A stretch of 6,733 nucleotides of DNA from Verrucomicrobiota bacterium. GTDB taxonomy: Bacteria > Verrucomicrobiota > Verrucomicrobiia > Opitutales > Opitutaceae. The position numbers and the translations under genes are program-made. Positions 1-6,335 of the stretch are shown one piece after another. The notes below the pieces were generated by a model. That model did not search any database. It saw only the letters and a list, made by a program, of their open reading frames with translations, and was not told where the DNA came from. The stretch is taken from NCBI GenBank assembly GCA_003694825.1, contig RFJS01000177.1, positions 1 through 6,733 on the forward strand, in the 5' to 3' direction. Every line of letters starts with the position of its first letter. Position 1 is the first letter of the stretch.

Positions 1-62
1 CCGGATCCACTGGAGCCGCCGGAGTCGGTGCCGCTTCCGCTGGAGCCCGAGCCGCCGGAGCC
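1..62 (-). repeat. Gly/Ser/Asp-rich linker repeat at the truncated end of the enzyme
   Basis: Residues 1016-1035 are almost only Gly and Ser with single Thr and Asp (GSGGSGSSGSG, then TDSGGSSGS). At DNA level the 12-mer gagccgccggag occurs at 13-24 and again at 49-60, exactly 36 bp (12 codons) apart, so the linker is built from an in-frame repeat. Such linkers usually tether a further domain or a cell-surface anchor. What follows is outside the window. Confidence 0.7.
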
Positions 63-3000
63 TGTGTCGGTGGCGGGCGGCGTGGCCGGGGTGCCGGTGG
101 ACGGCAGCGAGCCGCCGACGATCGGTGCGAGGTCTTCGGCGAGTTTGGCGCCGAGGTAGGCCCAGCCGGCCGGTGAGGGGTGGATGCCGTCTCCAGAGAT
201 GAAGCGCGAGACGTCGGCATTTTTCACGTAGCGGAAGTCGATGAAGTGCCAGCCGCGGGCCTCGGCGTTGCGGCGGATGATGTCGGTGTAGAGGACATTG
301 ACCGCGGGAAAGGTCTGGTTGGGCCAGAAGGGGGAGAGGGCGATCTTGGTGGCGCCGGGCAGGCGGGCATCGACGCGGTCGAAGAGCGTGCGGACGGCGT
401 TTTCGAAGGCGACGGGGTCATTTTGGTCGTCGGCCGGATGGGACTGGTCGTTGACGCCGCCGGAGACGACGACGATGTCGGGGTTGTGCTGGAGCACGTC
501 CTTCTCGAGCCGCGAGAGGAAGTCGTGCGGATAGCCGCCGACAAAGCCCGGATCGACGTAGCCGGTGGAGCCCATGGGGCGGACGATGGCGTCGAGGTTG
601 AGCAGGTGAGCGGCGGACCACGCGTAGCCCTTGGTGCCGCCCTCGGTGATGCTGTCGCCGATGACGGCCATGGTCTTGCGCCATGGTTGGCCCTGCCAGG
701 GGCGGATGGCCCCTTCGGCGGGGGGGACGACGACGCCGACGAACGGGGTGTCGTTGTCGAAGAGAATCTCGACGTCCTTGCTGCCACCTTCGGCGAATTC
801 GATCGGGAAGACGGCCCAGGTGCCCTGGGGACGGCTGCGGTCGTCGGCGGCTTCGTGGGTGACCTTGCCGTTGGCGATCACGCGGAACTGCGTGGCGTTG
901 AGCCAAAGGTAGAGGTAGATGCGGCGGGCGTCGGTGTTGAAGCGGACGGCGTAGCCGCCGCGCACCCAGGTGCTGAAGGAGTCGGGTTTGACGAACTGGC
1001 CGTTGTCAACGAGGCGACCGCCGGCGATGTCGAAGACGCTGTCGTTGTAGCGGCGGGCACCGGCGGAGGCCCAGTCGCAGGTCCAGCCGGAGGCGGTTTT
1101 TTTCAGGTAGAGCCAGGATTCGCCGCGCGCGTCTTTATTCGCGGCGACTTCGGCGCTCTCGGCCCCGAATTGTTTGAGCACGCGGCCGGAGGCGTCGCGG
1201 AAGGTCACCGTGGCACCGGCGCCCCAGAAGGCGGCGTTGAGGAGCAGGCCGGCGTCGGTGGGGAAGCTGTCGGCGAGGGTGACGGTGAGGTTCTGGCCGC
1301 CGTTGGTCATGTTTTTCACGCCGGCCGGGCCGAAGCTGGCGGGCGTCCAGGTGACGGAGCCGCTGACGGTTTCGCGGCTCCAGGCGTAGTAGTAGTCGCT
1401 GACCTGGCGGAAGGCGCTGGAGCGGGGCCAGACGTAGGCTTCGTAGTCGGAGGGACCGGTGTCGGGTGCGGCGACCTGGATGGCCACGGTCTCGCTGGTG
1501 GCGCGCCGACCATCATAGGTGACGGTGGTGGCGGTGAGGAAACGGGTGCCGGCAGGCGCGCCGGTCCAGGTGAAGCTGTAGGGCGCGGTGGTGTCTTCGC
1601 CGAGCTTGATGGAGCCGTCGTGGAATTCGACCCGGGCGAGCGTGGAGGTGTCGCCTGAGACGGAGGCTTCGATCCGGATGGTGTCACCGGCGGTGAAGCC
1701 GGCGTCCGCCACGGGGGAGGTGATGGCGGGCACGGGGACGGTCTGGACCGGGTTTTGGTCTTCCGCGACCTCGATGGCGAGGTAGTTCCAGGCACCGATC
1801 GCGGGGCTGTCGGTGATGGGAAGCGGACCGTAGCCGCTCTTGACGACGATGCCGTTGCGCACGATGGCGACTTCGGGCGCGGAGCCGACGGTGAGCGGGA
1901 TTTCGAAGTGGGCGACGCCGGCCGGAAACTCCTCGGAGAGGACGCCGTTGATGCGGAGGCGGGCCGGGAGGGTGAGATGGGCGCTGGCGAAGATTTTGTC
2001 GGGCAGCAGATCGCGCCAGGAGCGCCCGCCATACATGTGGTCCGGGGAGCCTGCGATGGGCGCGGCGTTTTTCGGGTGGAGCTGGTAGGCGAGGAAAAGA
2101 CGGTCGCGGTCGAATGTGGGAACGGGCTGGCCGGCCTTGTAGGCGGCGACGAAGGGCTCGGCGAATTTGCGGTAGCCGGAATGGTCGAGCGGGTCGGCCA
2201 TGTGGTGCTTGTTCCAATGGTCGGTCCAGACGGGGGTTTGGGGCAGGTCGGAGATGTAGGAGATCTCGTTGAAGTCGTTGGAGGTGACCCACCAGACGGC
2301 GTTGGGCGGGGTGCGGAGGATGGCGCGCCACTGGGTCTCGAGGCCGCGGTAGCCGTCCATGTCCCAGAGGTGGTGACTGCCGTAGAGCGGAGTGACGCCC
2401 GCCATCGAGAGCTTGCCGCGCTCGGCGCTGACTTCGACGAGGATGCGGTTGAGGGTTTCGATCTGCGAGGCCGGCATGTCGCCGGAGAAGTTGGCGAGTC
2501 CTTCGAGCCAGGGGAGCAGGTCGTAGGTGTTGCGGATCACGTCGGGATCGGCGGTGGCGTGGAGCTGGCCGACACCTTCGGCGTAATAGTAGGTGTGGGC
2601 CCAGATTTTCACGGGCCACAGGCCGGCGGCCTGCAGGACGTCTTTGGTGCGGGCGGGGAGGTTGAAGGCGGAGTAGACGGGGACGCCGTCGATTTTCCAC
2701 TGGGCGGGGTGGTCCCGGGTGTCGCGGACGATGGCGGGTATCCACAGCGAGAGCAGATCGCCCCGTGGATCGTTGGGGTCAAACGTGGCCCAGGAGGCGG
2801 TGGCCTTGATGCCGACTTTGGCACAGGCGTCGTAATAGCGGCGAAGCTGGGCCGGGTAGCCCGCATCGTAGGCGTCCATGTGCAGGATCACGAAGTCCCA
2901 CCCGGCCGCCTTCCAGCGGCGCGCCTCTTCGTCAAACTGGTCCTGGTTGGTCGTGGACCACGGGAAGGCGACCATGTGGTGCGCGCCGACGAGACGCGCC

Positions 3001-3107
3001 GGCGCGGCCGCTTTCACTGACTGATTTCCGCCCAGACCAACGAGCGCGAGCAGTACAAAAAACACCCGCCCAAGGGGACGGGCCTGATGGAGCAATCCTT
3101 TCATCAT
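1..3107 (-). CDS. Secreted multidomain GH71-like glycoside hydrolase / SGNH (GDSL) esterase, C-terminus beyond the window
   Basis: One uninterrupted frame of 1035 codons, open at the left edge. Residues 1-33 form a signal peptide: basic start, hydrophobic core FFVLLALVGLG, likely cleavage near VKA/AAP. Residues 38 to about 450 resemble GH71 endo-1,3-alpha-glucanases (GH71/99-like), with GAHHMVAFPW (41-50), ATASWATFD (102-110), HPAQWKIDGVPVYSAF (133-148) and the NDFNEISY block, whose Asp278/Glu281 match the acidic pair of the family's WNDYGES motif. Residues 458-545 are a bacterial Ig-like domain. Residues 546 to about 690 are unassigned. About 700-805 is a beta-sandwich of the kind that precedes SGNH esterases. 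Residues 812-995 are an SGNH hydrolase: Ser819 in GDSITEGG, Gly846, Asn886 in GGVND, and Asp973/His976 in DGIHP. A Gly/Ser/Asp linker follows from 1016. The start is the first of two adjacent ATGs; an in-frame TGA lies two codons upstream, and no Shine-Dalgarno is evident. Probable role: outer-surface or periplasmic breakdown of an acylated alpha-glucan-like polymer. The substrate is inferred. The esterase call is firm; the GH71 call is good but made from memory of motifs. Confidence 0.88.
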   Translation of the reverse strand, partial: MMKGLLHQARPLGRVFFVLLALVGLGGNQSVKAAAPARLVGAHHMVAFPWSTTNQDQFDEEARRWKAAGWDFVILHMDAYDAGYPAQLRRYYDACAKVGIKATASWATFDPNDPRGDLLSLWIPAIVRDTRDHPAQWKIDGVPVYSAFNLPARTKDVLQAAGLWPVKIWAHTYYYAEGVGQLHATADPDVIRNTYDLLPWLEGLANFSGDMPASQIETLNRILVEVSAERGKLSMAGVTPLYGSHHLWDMDGYRGLETQWRAILRTPPNAVWWVTSNDFNEISYISDLPQTPVWTDHWNKHHMADPLDHSGYRKFAEPFVAAYKAGQPVPTFDRDRLFLAYQLHPKNAAPIAGSPDHMYGGRSWRDLLPDKIFASAHLTLPARLRINGVLSEEFPAGVAHFEIPLTVGSAPEVAIVRNGIVVKSGYGPLPITDSPAIGAWNYLAIEVAEDQNPVQTVPVPAITSPVADAGFTAGDTIRIEASVSGDTSTLARVEFHDGSIKLGEDTTAPYSFTWTGAPAGTRFLTATTVTYDGRRATSETVAIQVAAPDTGPSDYEAYVWPRSSAFRQVSDYYYAWSRETVSGSVTWTPASFGPAGVKNMTNGGQNLTVTLADSFPTDAGLLLNAAFWGAGATVTFRDASGRVLKQFGAESAEVAANKDARGESWLYLKKTASGWTCDWASAGARRYNDSVFDIAGGRLVDNGQFVKPDSFSTWVRGGYAVRFNTDARRIYLYLWLNATQFRVIANGKVTHEAADDRSRPQGTWAVFPIEFAEGGSKDVEILFDNDTPFVGVVVPPAEGAIRPWQGQPWRKTMAVIGDSITEGGTKGYAWSAAHLLNLDAIVRPMGSTGYVDPGFVGGYPHDFLSRLEKDVLQHNPDIVVVSGGVNDQSHPADDQNDPVAFENAVRTLFDRVDARLPGATKIALSPFWPNQTFPAVNVLYTDIIRRNAEARGWHFIDFRYVKNADVSRFISGDGIHPSPAGWAYLGAKLAEDLAPIVGGSLPSTGTPATPPATDTGSGGSGSSGSGTDSGGSSGS
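3008..3107 (-). other. Sec signal peptide of the GH71-like/SGNH enzyme
   Basis: Codons 1 to about 33 encode MMKG, a basic stretch with Arg10 and Arg14, then an uninterrupted hydrophobic run (residues 15-26), a Gly/Asn/Gln/Ser turn, and VKA followed by AAP, a typical A-X-A-like signal peptidase I site. There is no cysteine in a lipobox position, so this is not a lipoprotein signal. The mature domain starts near residue 38 (RLVGAHH). The exact cleavage residue (33 to 35) is uncertain. Confidence 0.8.
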
Positions 3108-3152
3108 AGATCAGGCGAAAATAGCCGTCCACCGAAGCAGCCGGAAAAATCA

Positions 3153-3158
3153 GGTCAA
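3153..3158 (-). promoter_or_regulatory. Possible -35 element (TTGACC) for the enzyme gene
   Basis: On the minus strand TTGACC matches five of six positions of the sigma-70 -35 consensus and partly overlaps the nearest operator-like site, as at class II activated promoters. The expected -10 region, 16-18 bp downstream (about 3130-3137), reads TTCGGTGG and is a poor match. If used, this promoter would need an activator. Transcription would start near 3123-3128 and leave only about 16-21 bases before the ATG, which fits the missing Shine-Dalgarno. Confidence 0.3.
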
Positions 3159-3238
3159 TCCCTCACGGGAATTTTTAGGCGATTCCCCATGGGGGTATGC
3201 GCCAATCCCCTAAGGGTGACCGTAATTCTGCTCAGGGT
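3157..3238. promoter_or_regulatory. Tandem array of four palindromic operator-like sites upstream of the enzyme gene
   Basis: Four related sites are read on the plus strand: AATCCCTCACGGGA (3157-3170), ATTCCCCATGGGGGT (3182-3196), AATCCCCTAAGGGT (3204-3217) and the weaker AATTCTGCTCAGGGT (3224-3238). Each has an A/T-rich AAT edge and a 10-bp inverted core. The second core, CCCCATGGGG (3185-3194), is a perfect palindrome. Core centres lie near 3164.5, 3189.5, 3211.5 and 3232.5, so the spacing is 25, 22 and 21 bp, about two helical turns. That places the sites on roughly one face of the DNA. The array sits 50-131 bp upstream of the enzyme's ATG and 82-164 bp upstream of xseA, and the closest site abuts a TTGACC -35-like hexamer directed at the enzyme gene. 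This is the layout of an activator-dependent promoter. The half-sites resemble the inverted heptamers bound by NarL/FixJ (LuxR-type) regulators, which is an inference only. Confidence 0.6.
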
Positions 3239-3305
3239 GGGTCAGTCTGGCGCGGATGATCCGGGTGGTTTTTTGGGGTGGACGCGGGCGAGGACGCCTC
3301 GCACG

Positions 3306-3311
3306 AAAGGA
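3306..3311 (+). promoter_or_regulatory. Ribosome binding site that sets the xseA start
   Basis: AAAGGA lies nine bases upstream of the ATG at 3321. It supports this start over the in-frame ATG at 3087, which would run the protein through the enzyme gene's 5' end and the whole operator array. A six-base-pair hairpin (GCGAGG 3288-3293, loop ACG, CCTCGC 3297-3302) sits just upstream of the site. Confidence 0.65.
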
Positions 3312-3320
3312 TCTGCCGAC

Positions 3321-4739
3321 ATGAAGCGAGCGCGAGCTGACAGGACAACGCCAGAGCTTTTCCCGGAGCCCGAGGGGGGACGGGAGGTCCCCGCGGAGGG
3401 GACCCGTGTCGAGACGGTCTCGGGCCTGACGCGGCGCATCAAAGCCGTGCTCGAGGGGACGTTTCCCCCGCTGTGGGTGCGCGGCGAGGTCTCCAATCTT
3501 CGGGTACAGGCCAGCGGCCACATGTATTTCTCGCTGAAGGACGAGTCCGCCCAGCTCAGTTGCGTCATGTTTCGGGGGGACCGGGCGCGGGGCGGGCGCG
3601 AGGTGGACTTTCGCGATGGCGCGCAGGTGCTCGTGTTTGGCGAGCTCAGTGTCTACGAGCCGCGGGGAAGCTATCAGCTGATCGTTCGCGCCGCCTTCGA
3701 TGACGGGGCCGGCCGTCTGCAGGCCGCCTTCGATCGGCTCAAGAAGCGTCTGGCCGAGGAAGGGCTGTTTGACCAGGAGCGCAAACGGCCGCTGCCGGAG
3801 CTGCCGTTGACGGTGGGGTTTATCACCTCGCCGAGCGGAGCGGCGGTGCAGGACTTTATCCGGATCCTCAAGCGGCGGCGGTGGCGGGGACGGCTTGTGG
3901 TCCTGCCGGCCAGAGTGCAGGGGGACGGGGCCGCGGAAGAGATGATCGAGGCGCTCAATCTCGCGGAACGCCTGGCGCGGTCGGCCGAGGGGCCACGGTT
4001 TGACGTGTTGGTGATCGGGCGGGGCGGGGGAAGCATCGAGGATCTCTGGGCCTTCAACGATGAGCGTCTGGTCCGCACGATGGCCGGCTGTGCGATCCCG
4101 ATCATTTCCGCGGTCGGGCACGAGATCGATTTTACCCTGGCGGATTTCGTGGCCGATATGCGCGCCGAGACGCCGAGTGCTGCGGCCGAGCTGATCAGCA
4201 GTTGTTTTCTCGATGTCGTGGAGCGCCTCCGCCAGGCCGTGGAGGGGCTGGATGGGGTGGTCGACGATGCGCTGAACGGGCGGCGCGAGGCGATCGAGCG
4301 ACTGCGGACGCGGCTCGCGGCGGCCAGTCCGCGCAGCCGGATCGATCAGGCGAACTTGCGGCTCGACGATCTCGCCAATCGCCTGTCGAGCGCGGTGCGC
4401 CACCGGCTGGCGGAACGCCGCGAGCAGTTGGCGGTGTTGCAGCGGCGCCTGGAGCGGTTTTCGCCGGAGCCGACGGTCGCCGGTTATCGCGAGCGCCTCC
4501 GATCGCTCGCGACGCGCCTTGCCCGGGAGAGCGAGGTGGCGCTGGAGCGAAAGCGCCGGGCCATGGCCGGGCTGGCCGGCCAGCTGCGGGCGCTGGGACC
4601 GGAGTCGGTTTTGAAGCGGGGTTTTGTGATGTTGCGCGGAAAGGATGGCCAGATGGTCACGGCGGCGGGCCAGGTGAGTGCGGGGATGCGGGTCGAGGCC
4701 CGTTTTCACGACGGCGAGCACGGCTTCATCGCGGAGTAG
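3321..4739 (+). CDS. xseA: Exodeoxyribonuclease VII large subunit
   Basis: Large subunit of exonuclease VII, a cytoplasmic metal-independent nuclease. With many copies of XseB it degrades single-stranded DNA from either end to short oligonucleotides in repair and recombination. The protein has 472 residues; the E. coli protein has 456. After a charged lead of about 30 residues comes the N-terminal OB-fold, about 31-127 (LTRRIKAVLEGTFPPLWVRGEVSN, split by the usual GHMYFSLKD). The catalytic domain follows: TSPSGAAVQDFIRILKRR (169-186), GRGGGSIEDLWAFNDE (233-248), and VGHEIDFTLADFVADMRAETPSAAAE (from 265). Asp178, Arg234, His267 and Asp270 line up with the E. coli residues reported as essential (Asp155, Arg205, His238, Asp241). 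The R-to-H and H-to-D spacings are identical. Residues 295-425 are a long Arg/Leu/Glu-rich helical region (coiled coil) where XseB binds. The conserved C-terminal LKRGFVMLR strand region (431-439) and an intact end are present. No xseB lies next to it. Confidence 0.96.
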   Translation: MKRARADRTTPELFPEPEGGREVPAEGTRVETVSGLTRRIKAVLEGTFPPLWVRGEVSNLRVQASGHMYFSLKDESAQLSCVMFRGDRARGGREVDFRDGAQVLVFGELSVYEPRGSYQLIVRAAFDDGAGRLQAAFDRLKKRLAEEGLFDQERKRPLPELPLTVGFITSPSGAAVQDFIRILKRRRWRGRLVVLPARVQGDGAAEEMIEALNLAERLARSAEGPRFDVLVIGRGGGSIEDLWAFNDERLVRTMAGCAIPIISAVGHEIDFTLADFVADMRAETPSAAAELISSCFLDVVERLRQAVEGLDGVVDDALNGRREAIERLRTRLAAASPRSRIDQANLRLDDLANRLSSAVRHRLAERREQLAVLQRRLERFSPEPTVAGYRERLRSLATRLARESEVALERKRRAMAGLAGQLRALGPESVLKRGFVMLRGKDGQMVTAAGQVSAGMRVEARFHDGEHGFIAE

Positions 4740-4901
4740 TGCCGCGGGTGTCGGCGCGGGGCTGAGGGGATTGGCTCGAGCTACGGTCCACGGTTCGCCG
4801 TCACGCCCCTCTGCGGTTTGCCCGGCGGGACGGAGGCTCGCCACATTCCCGTTCTAACGCCCGGCCGCTGGTCCGGACGGCTGGCAACCGGAAGGGCTGG
4901 C
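4740..4901. other. Convergent xseA-murA spacer with weak hairpins, no clear terminator
   Basis: No gene is seen in these 162 bases. Possible RNA structures are CCGCG/CGCGG (4742-4746 with 4755-4759), and a larger imperfect hairpin with outer stem GAGGGG (4764-4769) and CCCCTC (4806-4811). The latter encloses ACGG-TTCG-CCGT (4790-4801). Neither is followed by a T-run on either strand, so both genes probably end by Rho-dependent or bidirectional structural termination. Confidence 0.4.
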
Positions 4902-6203
4902 CTATTCGCCGACGAGGTGGCGGGGCATCGCTTCGGCTGGGAGGCGTTCGATGTCGGCGCCGAGGGCGCGCAGGCGTTCGTCGACGCGGTCATAGCCCCG
5001 GTCGATGTGGTAGACGCGCTGGATCCAGCTCTCGCCATGCGCCGCGAGAGCAGCGAGAACAAGGGCGGCGCTGGCGCGAAGGTCGGAGGCCATGACGGGT
5101 GCACCGGAGAGGCGGTCGCTGCCCTTGATGATCGCACTGGGGCCTTCGATGGCGATGTCGGCGCCCATGCGCTGGAGCTCCGGGACGTGCATGAAACGGT
5201 TGGGAAAGACCTTTTCGGTGACGATGCTCAGGCCGGGGGTGACGGCGAGCAGGGCACTCATCTGTGCCTGAAGGTCGGTGGCGAATCCCGGGTGCGGCAT
5301 GGTGACGATGTCGGTCGGGACGCGCCGGTGCGGACGGTCGGCGCGGACGCGGAGTGTCTCCGGACCGACCGTTTCGAAGGGCACGCCGGTTTCGCGAAGT
5401 TTGTCGAGAAGCGCGGCGAGGTGGTCGCCCCGGGCCCCCTCCACGGTGATGTCGCCGCCGGTGATGGCGCCGGCGAGCAGGAAGGTTCCCGCTTCGATGC
5501 GGTCGGGGATGACGGTGTGGGTGGCGCCGTGAAGGCGCTCGACACCCTCGATTTCGAGGGCGTGGCTGCCGATGCCGCTGATTTTCGCGCCCATGGCGAC
5601 GAGCAGGCGGCACAGGTCGACGATTTCCGGTTCGCAGGCGGCACTTTCGATGCGGGTGCGGCCCGGGGCGAGGACGGCTGCCATGAGGATGTTGGCCGTG
5701 CCCAGGGCGGTGCTGCCGTGGCGTCCCCCGAGAAAGACGTCGGCCCCGCGCAGGTGGCGGCCGTCGAGATGGACGTAACCGGATTCGATGGAGACGCCAC
5801 AGCCGAGGGCGGCGAAGCCCTTGAGGTGCAGGTCGATCGGACGCGGACCGATGACGCAGCCGCCCGGAAGCGAGACGATGGCCGAGCGCAGCCGGGCGAC
5901 GAGCGGTCCCATCAGGCAGACGGAGGCGCGCATCTTGCGCACGAGGTCGTAGGGGGCGCGGTTGTCGAGGGTGCGGGCGCGGATCGTCCAGGTGCCGGGG
6001 GCGTCGGCGGAGACTTCGGCACCGAGATGGCGCATGATTTCCGCCATGAAGCGGACGTCGCTGAGGTTCGGGACGTTGCGGATCGTCACCGCTTCATCGG
6101 TGAGCAATGCGGCCGCGAAGATGGGCAGGACGGCGTTTTTGGCGCCGCTGACTTGTATGGTTCCCCGCAGGGGGCGACCTCCATTGACGCGAAAGACGTC
6201 CAT
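4902..6203 (-). CDS. murA: UDP-N-acetylglucosamine 1-carboxyvinyltransferase
   Basis: Cytoplasmic enzyme that transfers enolpyruvate from phosphoenolpyruvate to UDP-GlcNAc, the first committed step of peptidoglycan synthesis. The protein has 433 residues; the E. coli protein has 419. The EPSP-synthase fold spans the whole length. It opens with MDVFRVNGGRPLRG and VSGAKNAVLPIFAAALL, with Lys22 and Asn23 as in E. coli. LPGGCVIGPRP carries Cys116, equivalent to the fosfomycin-reactive Cys115, so fosfomycin sensitivity is expected on this point. Arg92 and Arg121 match the substrate-binding arginines. TMPHPGFATDLQAQ holds Asp310 (E. coli Asp305, general base), ASDLRASAALV holds Asp374 (E. coli Asp369), and VYHIDRGYDRVDERLRALGA closes the domain. 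I chose the ATG at 6203 because it gives the standard MurA N-terminus. An in-frame TTG at 6239 would add 12 unconserved residues and abuts the terminator. No clear Shine-Dalgarno precedes either start. The gene converges on xseA and lies 132 bases from the end of the upstream gene. Confidence 0.97.
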   Translation of the reverse strand: MDVFRVNGGRPLRGTIQVSGAKNAVLPIFAAALLTDEAVTIRNVPNLSDVRFMAEIMRHLGAEVSADAPGTWTIRARTLDNRAPYDLVRKMRASVCLMGPLVARLRSAIVSLPGGCVIGPRPIDLHLKGFAALGCGVSIESGYVHLDGRHLRGADVFLGGRHGSTALGTANILMAAVLAPGRTRIESAACEPEIVDLCRLLVAMGAKISGIGSHALEIEGVERLHGATHTVIPDRIEAGTFLLAGAITGGDITVEGARGDHLAALLDKLRETGVPFETVGPETLRVRADRPHRRVPTDIVTMPHPGFATDLQAQMSALLAVTPGLSIVTEKVFPNRFMHVPELQRMGADIAIEGPSAIIKGSDRLSGAPVMASDLRASAALVLAALAAHGESWIQRVYHIDRGYDRVDERLRALGADIERLPAEAMPRHLVGE

Positions 6204-6239
6204 GAGCCGAGCGTGGTTGGGCGGGTTTTGCGCAGGCAA

Positions 6240-6268
6240 TAAAAAACCCGGGCGCGAGAGGCCCGGGT
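6240..6268 (-). terminator. Strong intrinsic terminator after the upstream gene
   Basis: On the minus strand ACCCGGGC and GCCCGGGT form a perfect eight-base-pair G+C-rich stem with a seven-base loop. It is followed at once by six T residues (the A-run at 6241-6246 on the plus strand). It lies 67 bases beyond the stop codon of the gene ending at 6336 and only 36 bases before the murA ATG, so it separates the two genes or acts as a leaky attenuator in front of murA. Confidence 0.88.
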
Positions 6269-6335
6269 CATGGGGAAAGCGGACGGATGCGAGGCCGCGC
6301 CGATGGCGGGACCGGCCTTTCCGCCGGGAAGCAGG

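Noticed and set aside
93..107. LPSTG sequence in the enzyme (residues 1001-1005), like a sortase LPXTG signal
   Set aside because: It is followed by a Thr/Pro/Ala and Gly/Ser linker rather than a membrane helix and basic tail, and it directly follows the esterase domain. Chance match.
180..1658. Plus-strand open frame of 492 codons opposite the secreted enzyme gene
   Set aside because: Its product is almost only Gly, Ala, Val, Asp and Glu with no recognisable motif. It is the antisense shadow of a gene with C-ending codons; the minus frame has a signal peptide and intact catalytic motifs.
1755..3020. Plus-strand open frame of 421 codons opposite the GH71-like domain
   Set aside because: Same low-complexity Gly/Val/Asp composition, no motifs, entirely antisense to the recognised domain.
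3253..3274. Small hairpin CGGA-TGA-TCCG followed by a T-run in the xseA leader, as a possible leader terminator
   Set aside because: The stem has only four base pairs and is separated from the T-run by GGTGG; too weak to support.
3087..3320. In-frame extension of xseA to an ATG at 3087
   Set aside because: It would add 78 unconserved residues, overlap the enzyme gene's start and translate the operator array. The ATG at 3321 has a good ribosome binding site and gives the normal family length.
3210..4844. Minus-strand open frame of 544 codons opposite xseA
   Set aside because: Arg/Pro/His-rich shadow with no motif; xseA on the plus strand is unambiguous.
6204..6239. TTG start for murA, 12 codons upstream
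   Set aside because: The ATG at 6203 gives the conserved MurA N-terminus; the added residues are not family-like and the TTG directly abuts the terminator T-run.
4818..6242. Plus-strand open frame of 474 codons opposite murA
   Set aside because: It mirrors murA, which carries every conserved residue of its family; the plus product is low-complexity and has no family signature.
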